Assembly (NCBI RefSeq): GCF_013179285.1
Contig: NZ_WVNW01000004.1
Coordinates: 289,835 to 353,834, forward strand
Source of the DNA: Roseobacter sp. HKCCD6576-2
GTDB taxonomy: Bacteria; Pseudomonadota; Alphaproteobacteria; Rhodobacterales; Rhodobacteraceae
DNA length: 64,000 nt
Direction: 5' to 3'
Shown: positions 28,442-37,156 of the stretch, one piece after another
Position numbering within the stretch: the first letter of the stretch is position 1
Layout of the letters: every line of letters begins with the position of its first letter
Notes under the pieces: generated by a model
The model's input: only the letters and a program-made list of their open reading frames with translations
Database searches by the model: none
What the model was told of the DNA's origin: nothing
Made by a program: the position numbers and the translations under genes

Positions 28442-30004
28442 ATGCGATCCATGCTGAGGGCGGCCATCACAGCCGCCCTTTTTGCTATCTTGCCCCTGTC
28501 CCCTGCCATTGCGCAGGACGTGACCCTGCGCTCGCTCGACGGCAGTATTGAACTAGACGGCACACTCATCGGCTTTGATGGGGAGTTCTACAGGGTCGAC
28601 ACGATCTATGGTCCTTTGACCGTCAATGCCCAAGGCGTCTCCTGCCTCGGTCCCGGTTGCCCCGATCTGGAAAGCTTCATCGCCGAAGCGCGATTTGCGG
28701 GCGCCCGCGTGATGGCGGACACGCTGATGCCCGCACTCATTGAGGCTTTTGCCCGTGACCGGGGCATGAGCGTCTCCCGTGCCCTACAGCCCGAGGGTCG
28801 CTCGGTCTTTACCCTCACGCGTATCTCTGACAACAGCGTCGCGGCGCGCTTCACGCTTCTCCCCGGCACCACCGATACAGGGTTCGACGCACTTTTGAAC
28901 CGCGATGCCGATCTGGCCCTCGCGCTCCGCCAACCTTCTGAGGCCGAACGCCAGGCCGCCCGGATCGCCGATCAAGGCGATATCACCCTGTCACAACGCG
29001 CGCGTGTGCTGGCCATCGATGGGTTGGTCGCCGTGACGGCACCGCAAAACGCGCTCCGTGAGATTACCATCCCCGATCTTGCCCAGGTCTTCGCAGGCGA
29101 GATCACCAACTGGGCCGATCTCGGCGGCGGCGACGCCCCCATCGCCCTCCATTTGATGGAAGACAGCTCCGGTCTCGCGCAAGACTTCATCAACCGCGTC
29201 CTTCTGCCCGAAAACGTCACTCTCGGCCCCGGCATCATCCGTCACTCCGACCCTGGCGATCTGGCCGGTGCGGTCGCCCGCGACCCCTACGCGATTGGCG
29301 TGACCTCTTTCGCCTCTATCGACAACGCCCGCGCTCTGGCGCTCGGCGGGCCCTGCGGCTTCAATCAGACCGCAACCCATGAAAGCCTCAAGGCCGAAGA
29401 CTACCCGCTCACCGCGCCGCTCTTTGTCTACACGCCTGCACGCCGCCTGCCGCAACTGGTCCGCGAGTTCCTTGCCTTCTTCGAAAGCCAAACCGCCGAG
29501 CGGGTGATCCGCCGTGCCGGCTTCGTGAACCAATCCTTGCGCCGCAGCCCCGCAGCCGCCCAAGGCGCCCGCCTGGCCAATGCCATTCAAGCGGCGGGCG
29601 CGGAAATCACACTCGACGATCTGCAACGCCTCGCCGCCCGTGTGGCCAGCAGCCAGCGCCTCTCCCCCACCTTCCGCTTCGCCCCCGGTACCACAGACTT
29701 GGATCCGCAGTCGCGTAGCTCCGTCTCCCGCCTGGCCCGCGCCATCGAGCAGGGCGAATTCGACGGCCAAACCCTGGTTTTCGTCGGCTTCTCCGATGGC
29801 GATGGCAACGCCGCCACCAATCTTCGCCTCTCGCGAGGCCGGGCTGAGACCGTCCGCACCGCGATTATCGAGGCCGCCTCCGCCGCTGATCTCAACCGAC
29901 TGCAACTCCGCGTCGATGCCTTTGGCGAAGCCATGCCCATGGCCTGCGACGACACCGATTGGGGCCGCGCCGTCAATCGCCGTGTCGAAGTCTGGCTAGA
30001 ATAG
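28442..30004 (+). CDS. Fusion of a phosphate-type periplasmic binding domain with an OmpA peptidoglycan-binding domain
   Basis: 520 residues. Signal peptide about 1-25 (ending P-A-I-A-Q-D). An N-terminal region about 26-90 has V-T-L-R-S-L-D-G-S-I-E-L-D-G-T-L. A PstS-like binding domain follows (about 90-360, V-A-V-T-A-P-Q-N, I-T-I-P-D-L-A-Q-V-F-A-G-E-I-T-N-W-A-D-L, D-S-S-G, G-V-T-S-F). The C-terminal OmpA domain (about 395-520) has FAPGTTDLDPQSRSSVSRLA, FSDGDGNAATNLRLSRGRAETVR and W-G-R-A-V-N-R-R-V-E-V. It should be periplasmic and tethered to peptidoglycan. The ligand is unknown. No phosphate transporter genes are nearby, which argues for sensing or scaffolding. Confidence 0.85.
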   Translation: MRSMLRAAITAALFAILPLSPAIAQDVTLRSLDGSIELDGTLIGFDGEFYRVDTIYGPLTVNAQGVSCLGPGCPDLESFIAEARFAGARVMADTLMPALIEAFARDRGMSVSRALQPEGRSVFTLTRISDNSVAARFTLLPGTTDTGFDALLNRDADLALALRQPSEAERQAARIADQGDITLSQRARVLAIDGLVAVTAPQNALREITIPDLAQVFAGEITNWADLGGGDAPIALHLMEDSSGLAQDFINRVLLPENVTLGPGIIRHSDPGDLAGAVARDPYAIGVTSFASIDNARALALGGPCGFNQTATHESLKAEDYPLTAPLFVYTPARRLPQLVREFLAFFESQTAERVIRRAGFVNQSLRRSPAAAQGARLANAIQAAGAEITLDDLQRLAARVASSQRLSPTFRFAPGTTDLDPQSRSSVSRLARAIEQGEFDGQTLVFVGFSDGDGNAATNLRLSRGRAETVRTAIIEAASAADLNRLQLRVDAFGEAMPMACDDTDWGRAVNRRVEVWLE

Positions 30005-30011
30005 CCCGCCC

Positions 30012-30060
30012 CTTCTCTGCTTCAAAAATATCACGGGGAGTACGAGGGGCTGGCCCCTCG
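30012..30060. repeat. Intergenic repeat, copy 1, with GC-rich hairpin
   Basis: The core 30012-30032 is a copy of the CTTCTCTGCTTCTCAAATAT element with two changes. It is followed by a perfect hairpin CGAGGGGC-TG-GCCCCTCG (30043-30060). It lies between the convergent PBP-OmpA and map genes, eight bases after the first stop. Copies 2 and 3 are at 37082 and 40608. Confidence 0.7.
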
Positions 30061-30089
30061 CTCCTCAACCCACAACATGAACAGACGGG

Positions 30090-30902
30090 TCAAACCGCGT
30101 AGGTCGGGTGAAACAAATTGCCGGGCGACAAGGTGAAAATCTCACACCCGGTCGCGGTCACGCCAATCGAATGCTCAAACTGCGCACTCAAGGATTTGTC
30201 GCGGGTCACGGCCGTCCAATCATCGGCCAGAACCTTGGTCTCGGGCCGCCCCAAATTCACCATCGGCTCAATTGTGAAGAACATGCCCTCTTCCAGAACC
30301 GGCCCGGTGCGAGCCCGCCCATAATGCAGCACATTCGGCGGCGCATGAAACACCTGCCCCAGCCCGTGTCCGCAGAAATCCCGCACGATCGACATCCGAT
30401 GCCCCTCGGCATAGGCCTGAATCGCGTGCCCGATATCGCCAAAGGTGTTGCCCGGCTTCACCGCCTCAATGCCCTTGAACAACGCATCATGAGTGACTTG
30501 GATCAACCGCTCGGCCCGGCGGTTGAGCTTACCTGCCACAAACATCCGGCTTGTGTCGCCAAACCAACCATCAACCACGACCGTGACATCGATATTCAGA
30601 ATATCGCCGTCTTTCAAAACCTTCGAACCTGGAATCCCGTGACACACCACGTGGTTCACACTGATACAGCTCGCATGCTGATAGCCGCGATAGCCAATCG
30701 TGGCCGAGGTCGCACCGGCCTCGTCCACCATCTCGGTGATCCGCGCATCCAACGCGCCCGTGGTCACACCCGGCACCACCATCGGCGCGATCTCGTCCAA
30801 GATGCGCGCCGCCAATCCACCAGCCTTATGCATGCCAGCGAAGTCTTCGGGTCCATGAATGCGAATGCCGTCTTTCGTCAAACGGCCGCGGAAATCGTCC
30901 AA
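30090..30902 (-). CDS. map: Methionine aminopeptidase, type I
   Basis: 270 residues. It removes the initiator Met from nascent proteins. The metal ligands are readable: Asp in D-I-L-N-I-D-V-T, Asp in W-F-G-D-T-S-R-M, His in FCGHGLGQVFH, Glu in FTIEPM and Glu in QFEHSIG. SVNHVVCHGIP is the substrate-pocket motif. No suitable ATG exists before residue 24, which would cut into the family N-terminus. I therefore prefer the TTG at 30902, preceded by GGAG (plus positions 30911-30914) at an eight-base spacing. It follows sfsA on the same strand after 69 bases. Confidence 0.93.
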   Translation of the reverse strand: MDDFRGRLTKDGIRIHGPEDFAGMHKAGGLAARILDEIAPMVVPGVTTGALDARITEMVDEAGATSATIGYRGYQHASCISVNHVVCHGIPGSKVLKDGDILNIDVTVVVDGWFGDTSRMFVAGKLNRRAERLIQVTHDALFKGIEAVKPGNTFGDIGHAIQAYAEGHRMSIVRDFCGHGLGQVFHAPPNVLHYGRARTGPVLEEGMFFTIEPMVNLGRPETKVLADDWTAVTRDKSLSAQFEHSIGVTATGCEIFTLSPGNLFHPTYAV

Positions 30903-30971
30903 AACCAGTGCTCCGGTGTTGTCTTTCGCGGAACTTATGTCATGAAGCGGGGATTTTCCAGAGATGGCGGG

Positions 30972-31688
30972 TCAGATCTGTGGTCTTGTGTCGACCGGGA
31001 TCGACTGATCAATCTCAACACCTTCGGGACCAATATCCGTGCCGTAGCAGATCATCTCCACCCCTGCCGCCCGCGCCGCGTCAAATGCGGCCGCATAACC
31101 CGGGTCAAGATCGGCGGCCATTTTCAGCCGCCTGCAATCGGTCCGCTGCAACAGATAGAGCATCACCGCCCGTTTCCCGTCGCGGACCATCTGCGACAAT
31201 TCATCCAAATGCTTGGCACCCCGCGCCGTCACGCTATCGGGAAACTCGGCCCAATCCCCGTCTCTCCGCAAGGTGACATTCTTCACCTCGACGTAAGCCT
31301 CAGGCAGGCCACCACCGGAGAGCAAGAAATCCACCCGGCTGTTCTGTCCGTATTTGACCTCCGGCGCGATCTGCGGATAGCGCGCCAGTTCTGCAATCGC
31401 CCCTGCCGCCAAAGCCTCAGAAACGACCTTATTCGGCAGACTCGTGTCGATTCCGACCCAATGCCCACCCGGCTGTTCCGCCAATCGCCAGCCATATTTC
31501 AGCTTCTTGCGCGGGTCCTCATTCGGCTCCACCCAAATCCGCAGCCCCGGCTCTTTCAAACCCATCATCGAACCTGGGTTCGGGCAATGCGCTGTGACCT
31601 CCCGCCCATCTTCCAATCGGATGTCCGCGAGAAAGCGTTTGTATCGCTTGAGGAGGGTCGCCGGGACCAGTGGGGTTTGAAAGCGCAT
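30972..31688 (-). CDS. sfsA: SfsA, sugar fermentation stimulation / DNA-binding protein homologue
   Basis: 238 residues, the family length. [23 protein letters not shown], the C-P-N-P-G-S-M-M-G segment, [43 protein letters not shown] and [12 protein letters not shown] are diagnostic. E. coli SfsA influences mal genes and has an OB/nuclease-like fold. Its precise role is unsettled. I chose the ATG at 31688 because the family begins with this M-x-F. The start codon region overlaps the 5' flank of the divergent gene at 31738. Confidence 0.93.
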   Translation of the reverse strand: [238 protein letters not shown]

Positions 31689-31737
31689 GGCGCTGCCCCT
31701 ATACCCGAGCCAAAGCACTGGCAAGGAGCCAACGACC

Positions 31738-32466
31738 ATGCCCAACCCCACCGCCGCCATGTTGGTGATCGGCGACGAGATCCTCTCGGGCCGGACCCGG
31801 GATGCAAATATGCACTACCTCGCGGGTGAGTTGACCAAACACGGCATCCGCCTGGCTGAGGTCCGCGTGGTTTCGGACGACGCAGAGGCGATTGTCGGCG
31901 CGGTGCAAGCGCTGAGCGCGAGCCATGACACGGTCTTCACCTCCGGCGGCATCGGCCCGACCCATGATGATATCACCGCCGAGGCCATCGCAGACGCATT
32001 TGCCGTGCCGGTCAGCATCCGCGACGATGCCCGCGCGATTCTTCAGGCGCATTATGACCGCCAAGGCTCGGAACTAAACGAGGCGCGCCTGCGCATGGCG
32101 CGCATTCCCGATGGCGCCTCGCTGATTGAGAACCCGGTCTCGGCCGCGCCTGGCTTCACGCTGCACAATGTCCATGTGATGGCTGGCGTCCCGACCGTGT
32201 TCCAAACCATGGTCGCCTCGATCCTGCCGACGCTGACCGGCGGCGCGCCGCTTCTATCGCAAACCCTGCGTATTCCACGCGGCGAAGGTGATATTGCCGG
32301 CCCCTTGGGCGATCTGGCGACGGCTCATCCCAAGGTCGAGATCGGCTCCTACCCCTATCTCAAAGACGGCGTCTATGGCGCGAACATCGTCGTGCGCAGC
32401 ACCGATGGCGCGGCGGTCGATGCGGTGATCGGCAAGCTCGTCACGCTTTTCCCAGAGGCGCAATGA
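31738..32466 (+). CDS. Molybdopterin-binding (CinA N-terminal / MoaB-like) domain protein
   Basis: 242 residues. A MoCF-binding domain covers about 1-170: A-A-M-L-V-I-G-D-E-I-L-S-G-R-T-R-D-x-N, D-D-A-E-A-I-V-G-A-V and FTSGGIGPTHDDITAEAIA are the classic signatures. The C-terminal amidase part of full CinA is absent, so this is the stand-alone competence/damage-inducible-like or FAD-synthetase-related form. A role in nucleotide or pterin processing cannot be decided from sequence. The ATG at 31738 follows an AAGGAGC ribosome-binding site. The stop overlaps the GNAT start (ATGA). Confidence 0.9.
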   Translation: MPNPTAAMLVIGDEILSGRTRDANMHYLAGELTKHGIRLAEVRVVSDDAEAIVGAVQALSASHDTVFTSGGIGPTHDDITAEAIADAFAVPVSIRDDARAILQAHYDRQGSELNEARLRMARIPDGASLIENPVSAAPGFTLHNVHVMAGVPTVFQTMVASILPTLTGGAPLLSQTLRIPRGEGDIAGPLGDLATAHPKVEIGSYPYLKDGVYGANIVVRSTDGAAVDAVIGKLVTLFPEAQ

Positions 32467-33197
32467 CCCTCCCTACTGCGTCTGATCTCTATCCCGTCGT
32501 TGAACGCACCTGGCCTGCGGCGAAGGTGATGCAGCATGGGCCTTGGACGATCCGCGACGGCCAAGGCGGTGGCAGTCGCGTTTCGGCGGCAACTCTCACG
32601 GGAAGCGCGGCAGACCCAGCAGACGTCGCGCAAGCCGAGACCGCGATGCGCGATCTGGGACACGCCCCCCTCTTCATGATCCGAGATGGCGAAACGGCTC
32701 TAGACCGCCTGTTGGCGACGCTTTCTTACCAAATCAAAGACCCCGTCATCCTCTACGCCGCGCCGATCGACGCGCTTGATACAACGCCCCTGCCACCGAT
32801 CACCTGTTTCGAGGTCTGGCCGCCTCTGGCCGCGCAAACGGAGATCTGGGCCGCCGGTGGCATCGGCCCTGAACGCCTCGCCATCATGCACCGCGTCACA
32901 GGCGCCAAAACCACAATCTTCGGACGGATCGATGACCACCCCGCCGGCACCGGCTTTGTCGCGATGGATGGCAAGATCGCCATGCTTCATGCGCTCGAAA
33001 CCCTGGGCGAGCATCGCCAGAAAGGCCTGGGCCGCTACATGATGCGCGCGATGGCGATCTGGGCCAAAGCGCAAGGTGCCAGCCATCTTACGCTCATGGT
33101 GACGCGCGCAAACCTGCCGGCCAACGCGCTCTACACTTCCCTCGGCTTCAAGCCTGTGGGACACTACCATTATCGCATCAAGCCAGAGGCCCAATGA
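32463..33197 (+). CDS. GNAT-family N-acetyltransferase
   Basis: 244 residues. The N-terminal half (about 1-120) contains Y-P-V-V-E-R-T-W-P-A-A-K and resembles the lead region of GNAT proteins with two tandem folds, one degenerate. The C-terminal GNAT domain (about 135-240) has A-M-L-H-A-L-E-T-L-G-E-H-R-Q-K-G-L-G-R-Y-M-M-R-A (acetyl-CoA pyrophosphate loop R/Q-x-x-G-x-G/A) and L-P-A-N-A-L-Y-T-S-L-G-F. The substrate is unknown. It overlaps both neighbours by four bases, forming a tight four-gene unit 31738-34704. Confidence 0.88.
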   Translation: MTLPTASDLYPVVERTWPAAKVMQHGPWTIRDGQGGGSRVSAATLTGSAADPADVAQAETAMRDLGHAPLFMIRDGETALDRLLATLSYQIKDPVILYAAPIDALDTTPLPPITCFEVWPPLAAQTEIWAAGGIGPERLAIMHRVTGAKTTIFGRIDDHPAGTGFVAMDGKIAMLHALETLGEHRQKGLGRYMMRAMAIWAKAQGASHLTLMVTRANLPANALYTSLGFKPVGHYHYRIKPEAQ

Positions 33198-33769
33198 GCA
33201 AACCGGACCCCAACGCCACCGCGCTAGACCTGCCGCCCCTCGACCCGCTCCCGGAGGACACGCAGAAATACTTCGATATCTGCCAAGAGAAACTGGGAAT
33301 GATCCCCAATGTGCTCGCGGCCTATGCCTTCGATGTCGAAAAGCTAAACGCGTTCACGGCGATGTATAATGACCTGATGCTGGGCCAAAGTGGGCTCAGC
33401 AAGCTGGAACGTGAGATGATCGCGGTCGCGGTCTCGGCGGTGAATAAATGCTTCTATTGCCTGACTGCCCATGGCGCCGCCGTGCGGCAGCTCTCCGGCG
33501 ATCCCGCCTTGGGCGAAGCCCTGGTGATGAACTATCGCGTCGCCAAACTCGACCCACGTCAAAGGGCCATGTTGGATTTCGCCGTGATGATGACCGAGAA
33601 CAGCGCCAAGATCGAGGAGCCGGACCGGCAAGCGCTCCGCGATGTCGGCTTCTCCGATCGCGACATCTGGGACATCGCGGCGACAGCTTCCTTCTTCAAC
33701 ATGTCCAACCGCATGGCCTCGGCCATCGATATGCGCCCCAACGCTGAATATCACGGGCAATATCGGTGA
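33194..33769 (+). CDS. Carboxymuconolactone decarboxylase/AhpD-like peroxidase-related protein
   Basis: 191 residues. The AhpD fold is indicated by L-S-K-L-E-R-E-M-I-A-V-A-V-S, the redox motif C-F-Y-C-L-T-A-H (C-x-x-C with distal His) and F-x-D-x-D-I-W-D-I-A-A-T-A-S-F-F-N-M-S-N-R-M-A, typical of the uncharacterised peroxidase-related subfamily. It probably reduces peroxides or relays electrons through its Cys pair. It overlaps the GNAT gene upstream and the OmpA-family gene downstream by four bases each. Confidence 0.9.
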   Translation: MSKPDPNATALDLPPLDPLPEDTQKYFDICQEKLGMIPNVLAAYAFDVEKLNAFTAMYNDLMLGQSGLSKLEREMIAVAVSAVNKCFYCLTAHGAAVRQLSGDPALGEALVMNYRVAKLDPRQRAMLDFAVMMTENSAKIEEPDRQALRDVGFSDRDIWDIAATASFFNMSNRMASAIDMRPNAEYHGQYR

Positions 33770-34704
33770 GACGCCTGGCGCATATCCTTCTGGCCTGCGC
33801 CATCGCCTCGCCCGTTCAAGCGTTGGATTTGCGCCTGCCCGCGGCGGCGCAACTGACCTTCGAAGAGACTGAGGCGATGGGCCGCTATGAAATGCCCATC
33901 GGGCCGTGGTCAGCAGCAAGGTTTGATCGGCTTAGCGCAGAAGGCAGCGTGACACGCTTGGTCTGGCAAATCTCCCCCTATAGCGGGACCAGCGCACAGT
34001 TGATGGCGCAGCTTCGCGCGCAACTGGTAACCGATGGCTATGACGTCCAGTTTTCCTGCGCCGATCGCGATTGCGGCGGGTTCGATTTCCGCTTTGGCAT
34101 CGACGTGGTGCCCGAACCGGCGATGCATGTGAACCTGGGCGATTTCGCCTATCTCTTCGCCGACCGCACGATGGATGACAGTCCCGATAGACTCGCCCTC
34201 CTGATCTCGCGTGGCGGCGGCAATGCCTTCATCCACTTGGTCCATGCCGGCCCGCCAGGCGAAACCTTGCCCGATGTGACCCAGTCCACCCGCGCGCCGG
34301 GCGACATCCAGACCGTCTTTGACAGCACCGACCTGATTGCCACGTTGGAAGCGACGGGCATGGTCACCCTTGATGACCTTCAGTTTCAAACCGGTGCCTC
34401 GGCACTGTCGGGCGATGACTATGCCTCGCTGGTCACGCTAGCCGCGTATCTCAACACCAATCCGGATCGCCAAGTCGTTCTTGTCGGTCACACCGATGCC
34501 GAAGGGGCCTTGGAAAACAACATCGCGCTTAGTCGCTCTCGGGCGGGGGCTGTCCGTGATTTCTTGATCGCCAACTTCGATGTCTCAGGCGACCAATTGC
34601 GGGCGGAAGGTGTCGGCTACCTCTCGCCGCGCGCCCCCAACAGTACGGATGACGGCCGCGAGTTGAACCGCCGCGTTGAGGTGGTCCTCACAAGTACCGA
34701 TTAA
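33766..34704 (+). CDS. OmpA-domain periplasmic/outer-membrane protein
   Basis: 312 residues from a GTG start overlapping the previous stop. Signal peptide about 1-20 (ending P-V-Q-A). The N-terminal domain (about 21-190) has no family I recognise and contains one Cys pair (S-C-A-D-R-D-C). The C-terminal OmpA/MotB domain (about 195-310) has DLQFQTGASALSGDDYASL, LVGHTDAEGALENNIALSRSRA and NRRVEVVL, including the conserved Asp and Arg that bind diaminopimelate. It is a peptidoglycan-associated envelope protein. It is the second OmpA-tail protein in the window, not closely similar to the one at 28442 outside that domain. Confidence 0.88.
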   Translation: MRRLAHILLACAIASPVQALDLRLPAAAQLTFEETEAMGRYEMPIGPWSAARFDRLSAEGSVTRLVWQISPYSGTSAQLMAQLRAQLVTDGYDVQFSCADRDCGGFDFRFGIDVVPEPAMHVNLGDFAYLFADRTMDDSPDRLALLISRGGGNAFIHLVHAGPPGETLPDVTQSTRAPGDIQTVFDSTDLIATLEATGMVTLDDLQFQTGASALSGDDYASLVTLAAYLNTNPDRQVVLVGHTDAEGALENNIALSRSRAGAVRDFLIANFDVSGDQLRAEGVGYLSPRAPNSTDDGRELNRRVEVVLTSTD

Positions 34705-34782
34705 AAAGGGCCCGGCTGGCAGATACCACCCGGACCCCAGAAATGCCCCACAATACACACGCGCGGGACGACGGCATGAAAC

Positions 34783-35688
34783 TCACCAGTCTTCGGGACC
34801 TTTCTCCCGGAACTGGTCCACAAGGAAATCGATGAAGGCCCGTACCTTCGGCTGCGTATATCGACCCGGCGGATAGACGGCATAGATACCCAGCAAATCG
34901 ACCGGAAGCTCCGGGATTGCATCCACCAGCAACCCCTCGCGCATGGCATCGGCATAGAGAAAGCTTGGCAGATATGCGATGCCCAACCCGCCGATCGCGG
35001 CGTTGAGCAAGGACTGCCCATCATTCACGGTCAGGGACCCGGCGGTGCGGACTTGGCGCCTTTCGCCGGATGGCGCCGTAATCCTCCAAACATTGCCACT
35101 GGCCTGATTGGAGTAATGCAAGAGCTTGTGATCGTTCAGATCGTCGATCTTCTCGGGGCGGCCATGTTCCTCGAAATAGCTTGGGGCGGCGATCATACGT
35201 TTATGGGTTTCGGTCAATTTCCGGGCGCGCAGCGAACTGTCTTCCAGATCACCCACGCGAATCGCCATATCGAACCCTTCCGAGATCAGCTCCACATAGC
35301 GGTTGTTCAGGATCATATTGACCGTGATATCCGGATAGGAGTGCAGGAACTCCCCAAGAACGGGCGAGAGATGGTTGACGCCGAAATCAGTCGCCACCGA
35401 CACCCGTAACAACCCCGATGGCGCGGATTGCATCGAGGTGACGAGGGCATCGGCCTCCCCCGCATCGTTGAGCACACGGCGGGCACGGTCATAATACGCA
35501 AGACCGATCTCGGTTGGGCTGACGCGACGGGTGGTCCGATTCAACAACCGGGCGCCAAGACGGGTTTCGAGGCTGGAAACGTGCTTAGAGACTGCGGATT
35601 TCGAAATCCCCAGCTTCCGCGCCGCATCTGTAAACCCACCTTGGTCTACAACTGTGGCAAACGCTTCCATTTCCGTTAAACGGTCCAT
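34783..35688 (-). CDS. LysR-family transcriptional regulator
   Basis: 301 residues. An N-terminal winged helix (about 1-60) has AFATVVDQGGFTDAARKLGISKSAVSKHVSSLETRLGARLLNRTTRR. A substrate-binding-like effector domain (about 90-295) follows. This belongs to the large DmlR/YafC-like branch with S-V-A-T-D-F-G-V-N-H-L. It diverges from the class II aldolase gene across 254 bases (35689-35942) that hold no other gene and presumably contain both promoters and the LysR site. The aldolase gene is a plausible target. It converges with the OmpA gene with a 78-base gap. Confidence 0.92.
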   Translation of the reverse strand: MDRLTEMEAFATVVDQGGFTDAARKLGISKSAVSKHVSSLETRLGARLLNRTTRRVSPTEIGLAYYDRARRVLNDAGEADALVTSMQSAPSGLLRVSVATDFGVNHLSPVLGEFLHSYPDITVNMILNNRYVELISEGFDMAIRVGDLEDSSLRARKLTETHKRMIAAPSYFEEHGRPEKIDDLNDHKLLHYSNQASGNVWRITAPSGERRQVRTAGSLTVNDGQSLLNAAIGGLGIAYLPSFLYADAMREGLLVDAIPELPVDLLGIYAVYPPGRYTQPKVRAFIDFLVDQFREKGPEDW

Positions 35689-35942
35689 CTAGTCACCCAT
35701 CTGCAATATGCTCTTACGTCACCTATCATTATGGTGAAATGCGGCGTCAATGCGGAGAGACCCGGGTATTACGGGGGATCGTTGATGGCGCGGGTGAAAA
35801 AATGCGCTCAGCACCCAAAATTTCCATCAAGCCCGATAGCTTTGTCCATCTCGGAAACGGGGATACGGCCATGACACACCCCTTCCCATTCATCTGACGC
35901 AACCCTAGGCTCCGCCATAATTGTACCTTTGGGGAGACAGAG

Positions 35943-36668
35943 ATGGATCACGCCACCGCCCGCCAAGACCTCGCCGCCGCCTTCCGCTGGATTGCGCGCG
36001 AAGACATGCATGAGGCCATCGCCAATCACTTCTCGCTCGCCGTGAACGAAGACGGGACCGAGTTCCTGATCAACCCCAAACGGCATTTCAGCCGAATGCA
36101 AGCGTCGGATCTCTGGGTGATCGACGCCAACAACCCCGACAGCGCCAAGGGCACCGATGCGCCGGATCAAACCGCCTGGGGCCTGCATGCGAGCCTACAC
36201 CGGCACGTGCCCCATGCCCGCTGCGCGATGCATGTGCATTCCACCTATGCGACGGTTCTGGCCAGCCTCGCCGATAGCCGCCTGCCCGCGATCGATCAGA
36301 ACTCTGCGATGTTCTACAATCGCCAAGTGGTCGATGAAGACTATGGCGGCCTCGCGCTAGAAGAAGAAGGCGCCCGCTGCGCCCGGCTGTTCCAAGACCC
36401 GTCGATCCGCACGATGATCATGGGCAATCACGGTGTGCTGATCATCGGGGAAACCGTGGCCGAAGCGTTCACCCGGCTCTACTATTTCGAACGCGCGGCG
36501 CGGAACTACATCCTCGCGCTGCACACCGGGCGGCCCTTGCGCGAGCTATCAGATGAGGTGGCCTCGAAAGCCGCCGAACAGATGGAGGGCGCAACCGACT
36601 CCGAAGCCGCCTTCCTGGCCGAGATCCGCGCCGTCCTCGACGCCGAAGAGCCCGATTATGCCCACTGA
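35943..36668 (+). CDS. Class II aldolase/adducin family protein
   Basis: 241 residues. A zinc-dependent aldolase fold: N-H-F-S-L-A at the phosphate-binding region, the zinc ligands in C-A-M-H-V-H-S-T-Y-A-T-V and a later H in I-M-G-N-H-G-V-L-I-I-G, with E-R-A-A-R-N-Y-I-L-A. It lacks clear marks of L-fuculose-phosphate or ribulose-phosphate enzymes and belongs to the generic subgroup whose substrates are mostly unknown. It is preceded by a GGGGAGACAGAG ribosome-binding stretch and overlaps the ArsC-like gene. Confidence 0.88.
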   Translation: MDHATARQDLAAAFRWIAREDMHEAIANHFSLAVNEDGTEFLINPKRHFSRMQASDLWVIDANNPDSAKGTDAPDQTAWGLHASLHRHVPHARCAMHVHSTYATVLASLADSRLPAIDQNSAMFYNRQVVDEDYGGLALEEEGARCARLFQDPSIRTMIMGNHGVLIIGETVAEAFTRLYYFERAARNYILALHTGRPLRELSDEVASKAAEQMEGATDSEAAFLAEIRAVLDAEEPDYAH

Positions 36669-37074
36669 TCCGATGCAGATCGTGATCCATCACAACCCCG
36701 ATTGCGGCACATCTCGCAATGTCTTGGCGGCAATCCGCGCCGCAGGCTACGATCCGGTCGTGATCGAGTATCTGAAAACCGGTTGGACCCAACCGCAACT
36801 CCAGGCGCTTTTCGCCGCCGCCGATCTCACCCCGCGCGACGCGCTCCGGGTCAGCAAATCCCCGGCAGAAGAGCTCGGCCTCACCAATCCGGCGGTGAGT
36901 GACGTCGCGCTTCTGGAGGCCATGGTCGCGCACCCGATCCTGGTCAACCGTCCGATCGTGGCCTGCAAAAACGGCACCCGCCTCTGCCGCCCCTCCGAGG
37001 CGGTGCTGGAGCTCTTGGACCAGAAACCGCCGCCGGAGTTCACCAAGGAAGATGGCCAGCCGCTCAAAGCGTGA
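36658..37074 (+). CDS. arsC: ArsC/Spx-family arsenate reductase-like protein
   Basis: 138 residues. Thioredoxin-like ArsC family using glutaredoxin: IVIHHNPDCGTSRNVL carries the catalytic Cys. E-Y-L-K-T-G-W-T, L-R-V-S-K-S-P-A-E-E-L-G-L, H-P-I-L-V-N-R-P-I-V and R-L-C-R-P-S-E follow, including the arginines that bind arsenate. The ATG at 36658 lies inside the end of the aldolase gene with a GAAGAG upstream. An ATG at 36673 is the alternative. No other ars genes are near, so arsenate reduction is family inference. Confidence 0.87.
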   Translation: MPTDPMQIVIHHNPDCGTSRNVLAAIRAAGYDPVVIEYLKTGWTQPQLQALFAAADLTPRDALRVSKSPAEELGLTNPAVSDVALLEAMVAHPILVNRPIVACKNGTRLCRPSEAVLELLDQKPPPEFTKEDGQPLKA

Positions 37075-37081
37075 CCCCGGT

Positions 37082-37130
37082 CTTCTCTGCTTCTCAAATA
37101 TCCCCGCCGGAGGCATCCAACTCGGCGGCC
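37082..37130. repeat. Intergenic repeat, copy 2
   Basis: The core 37082-37103 matches the CTTCTCTGCTTCTCAAATAT element exactly. It is followed by CCGGAGGC and, 15 bases later, GGCCTC, a weaker dyad than in copies 1 and 3. It lies between the convergent arsC and methyltransferase genes. Confidence 0.65.
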
Positions 37131-37156
37131 TCACGCCTGCAGTCCGATTGGAGCGC

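Noticed and set aside
30108..31829. 573-codon plus-strand open frame
   Set aside because: Antisense to map and sfsA, both with full catalytic motifs.
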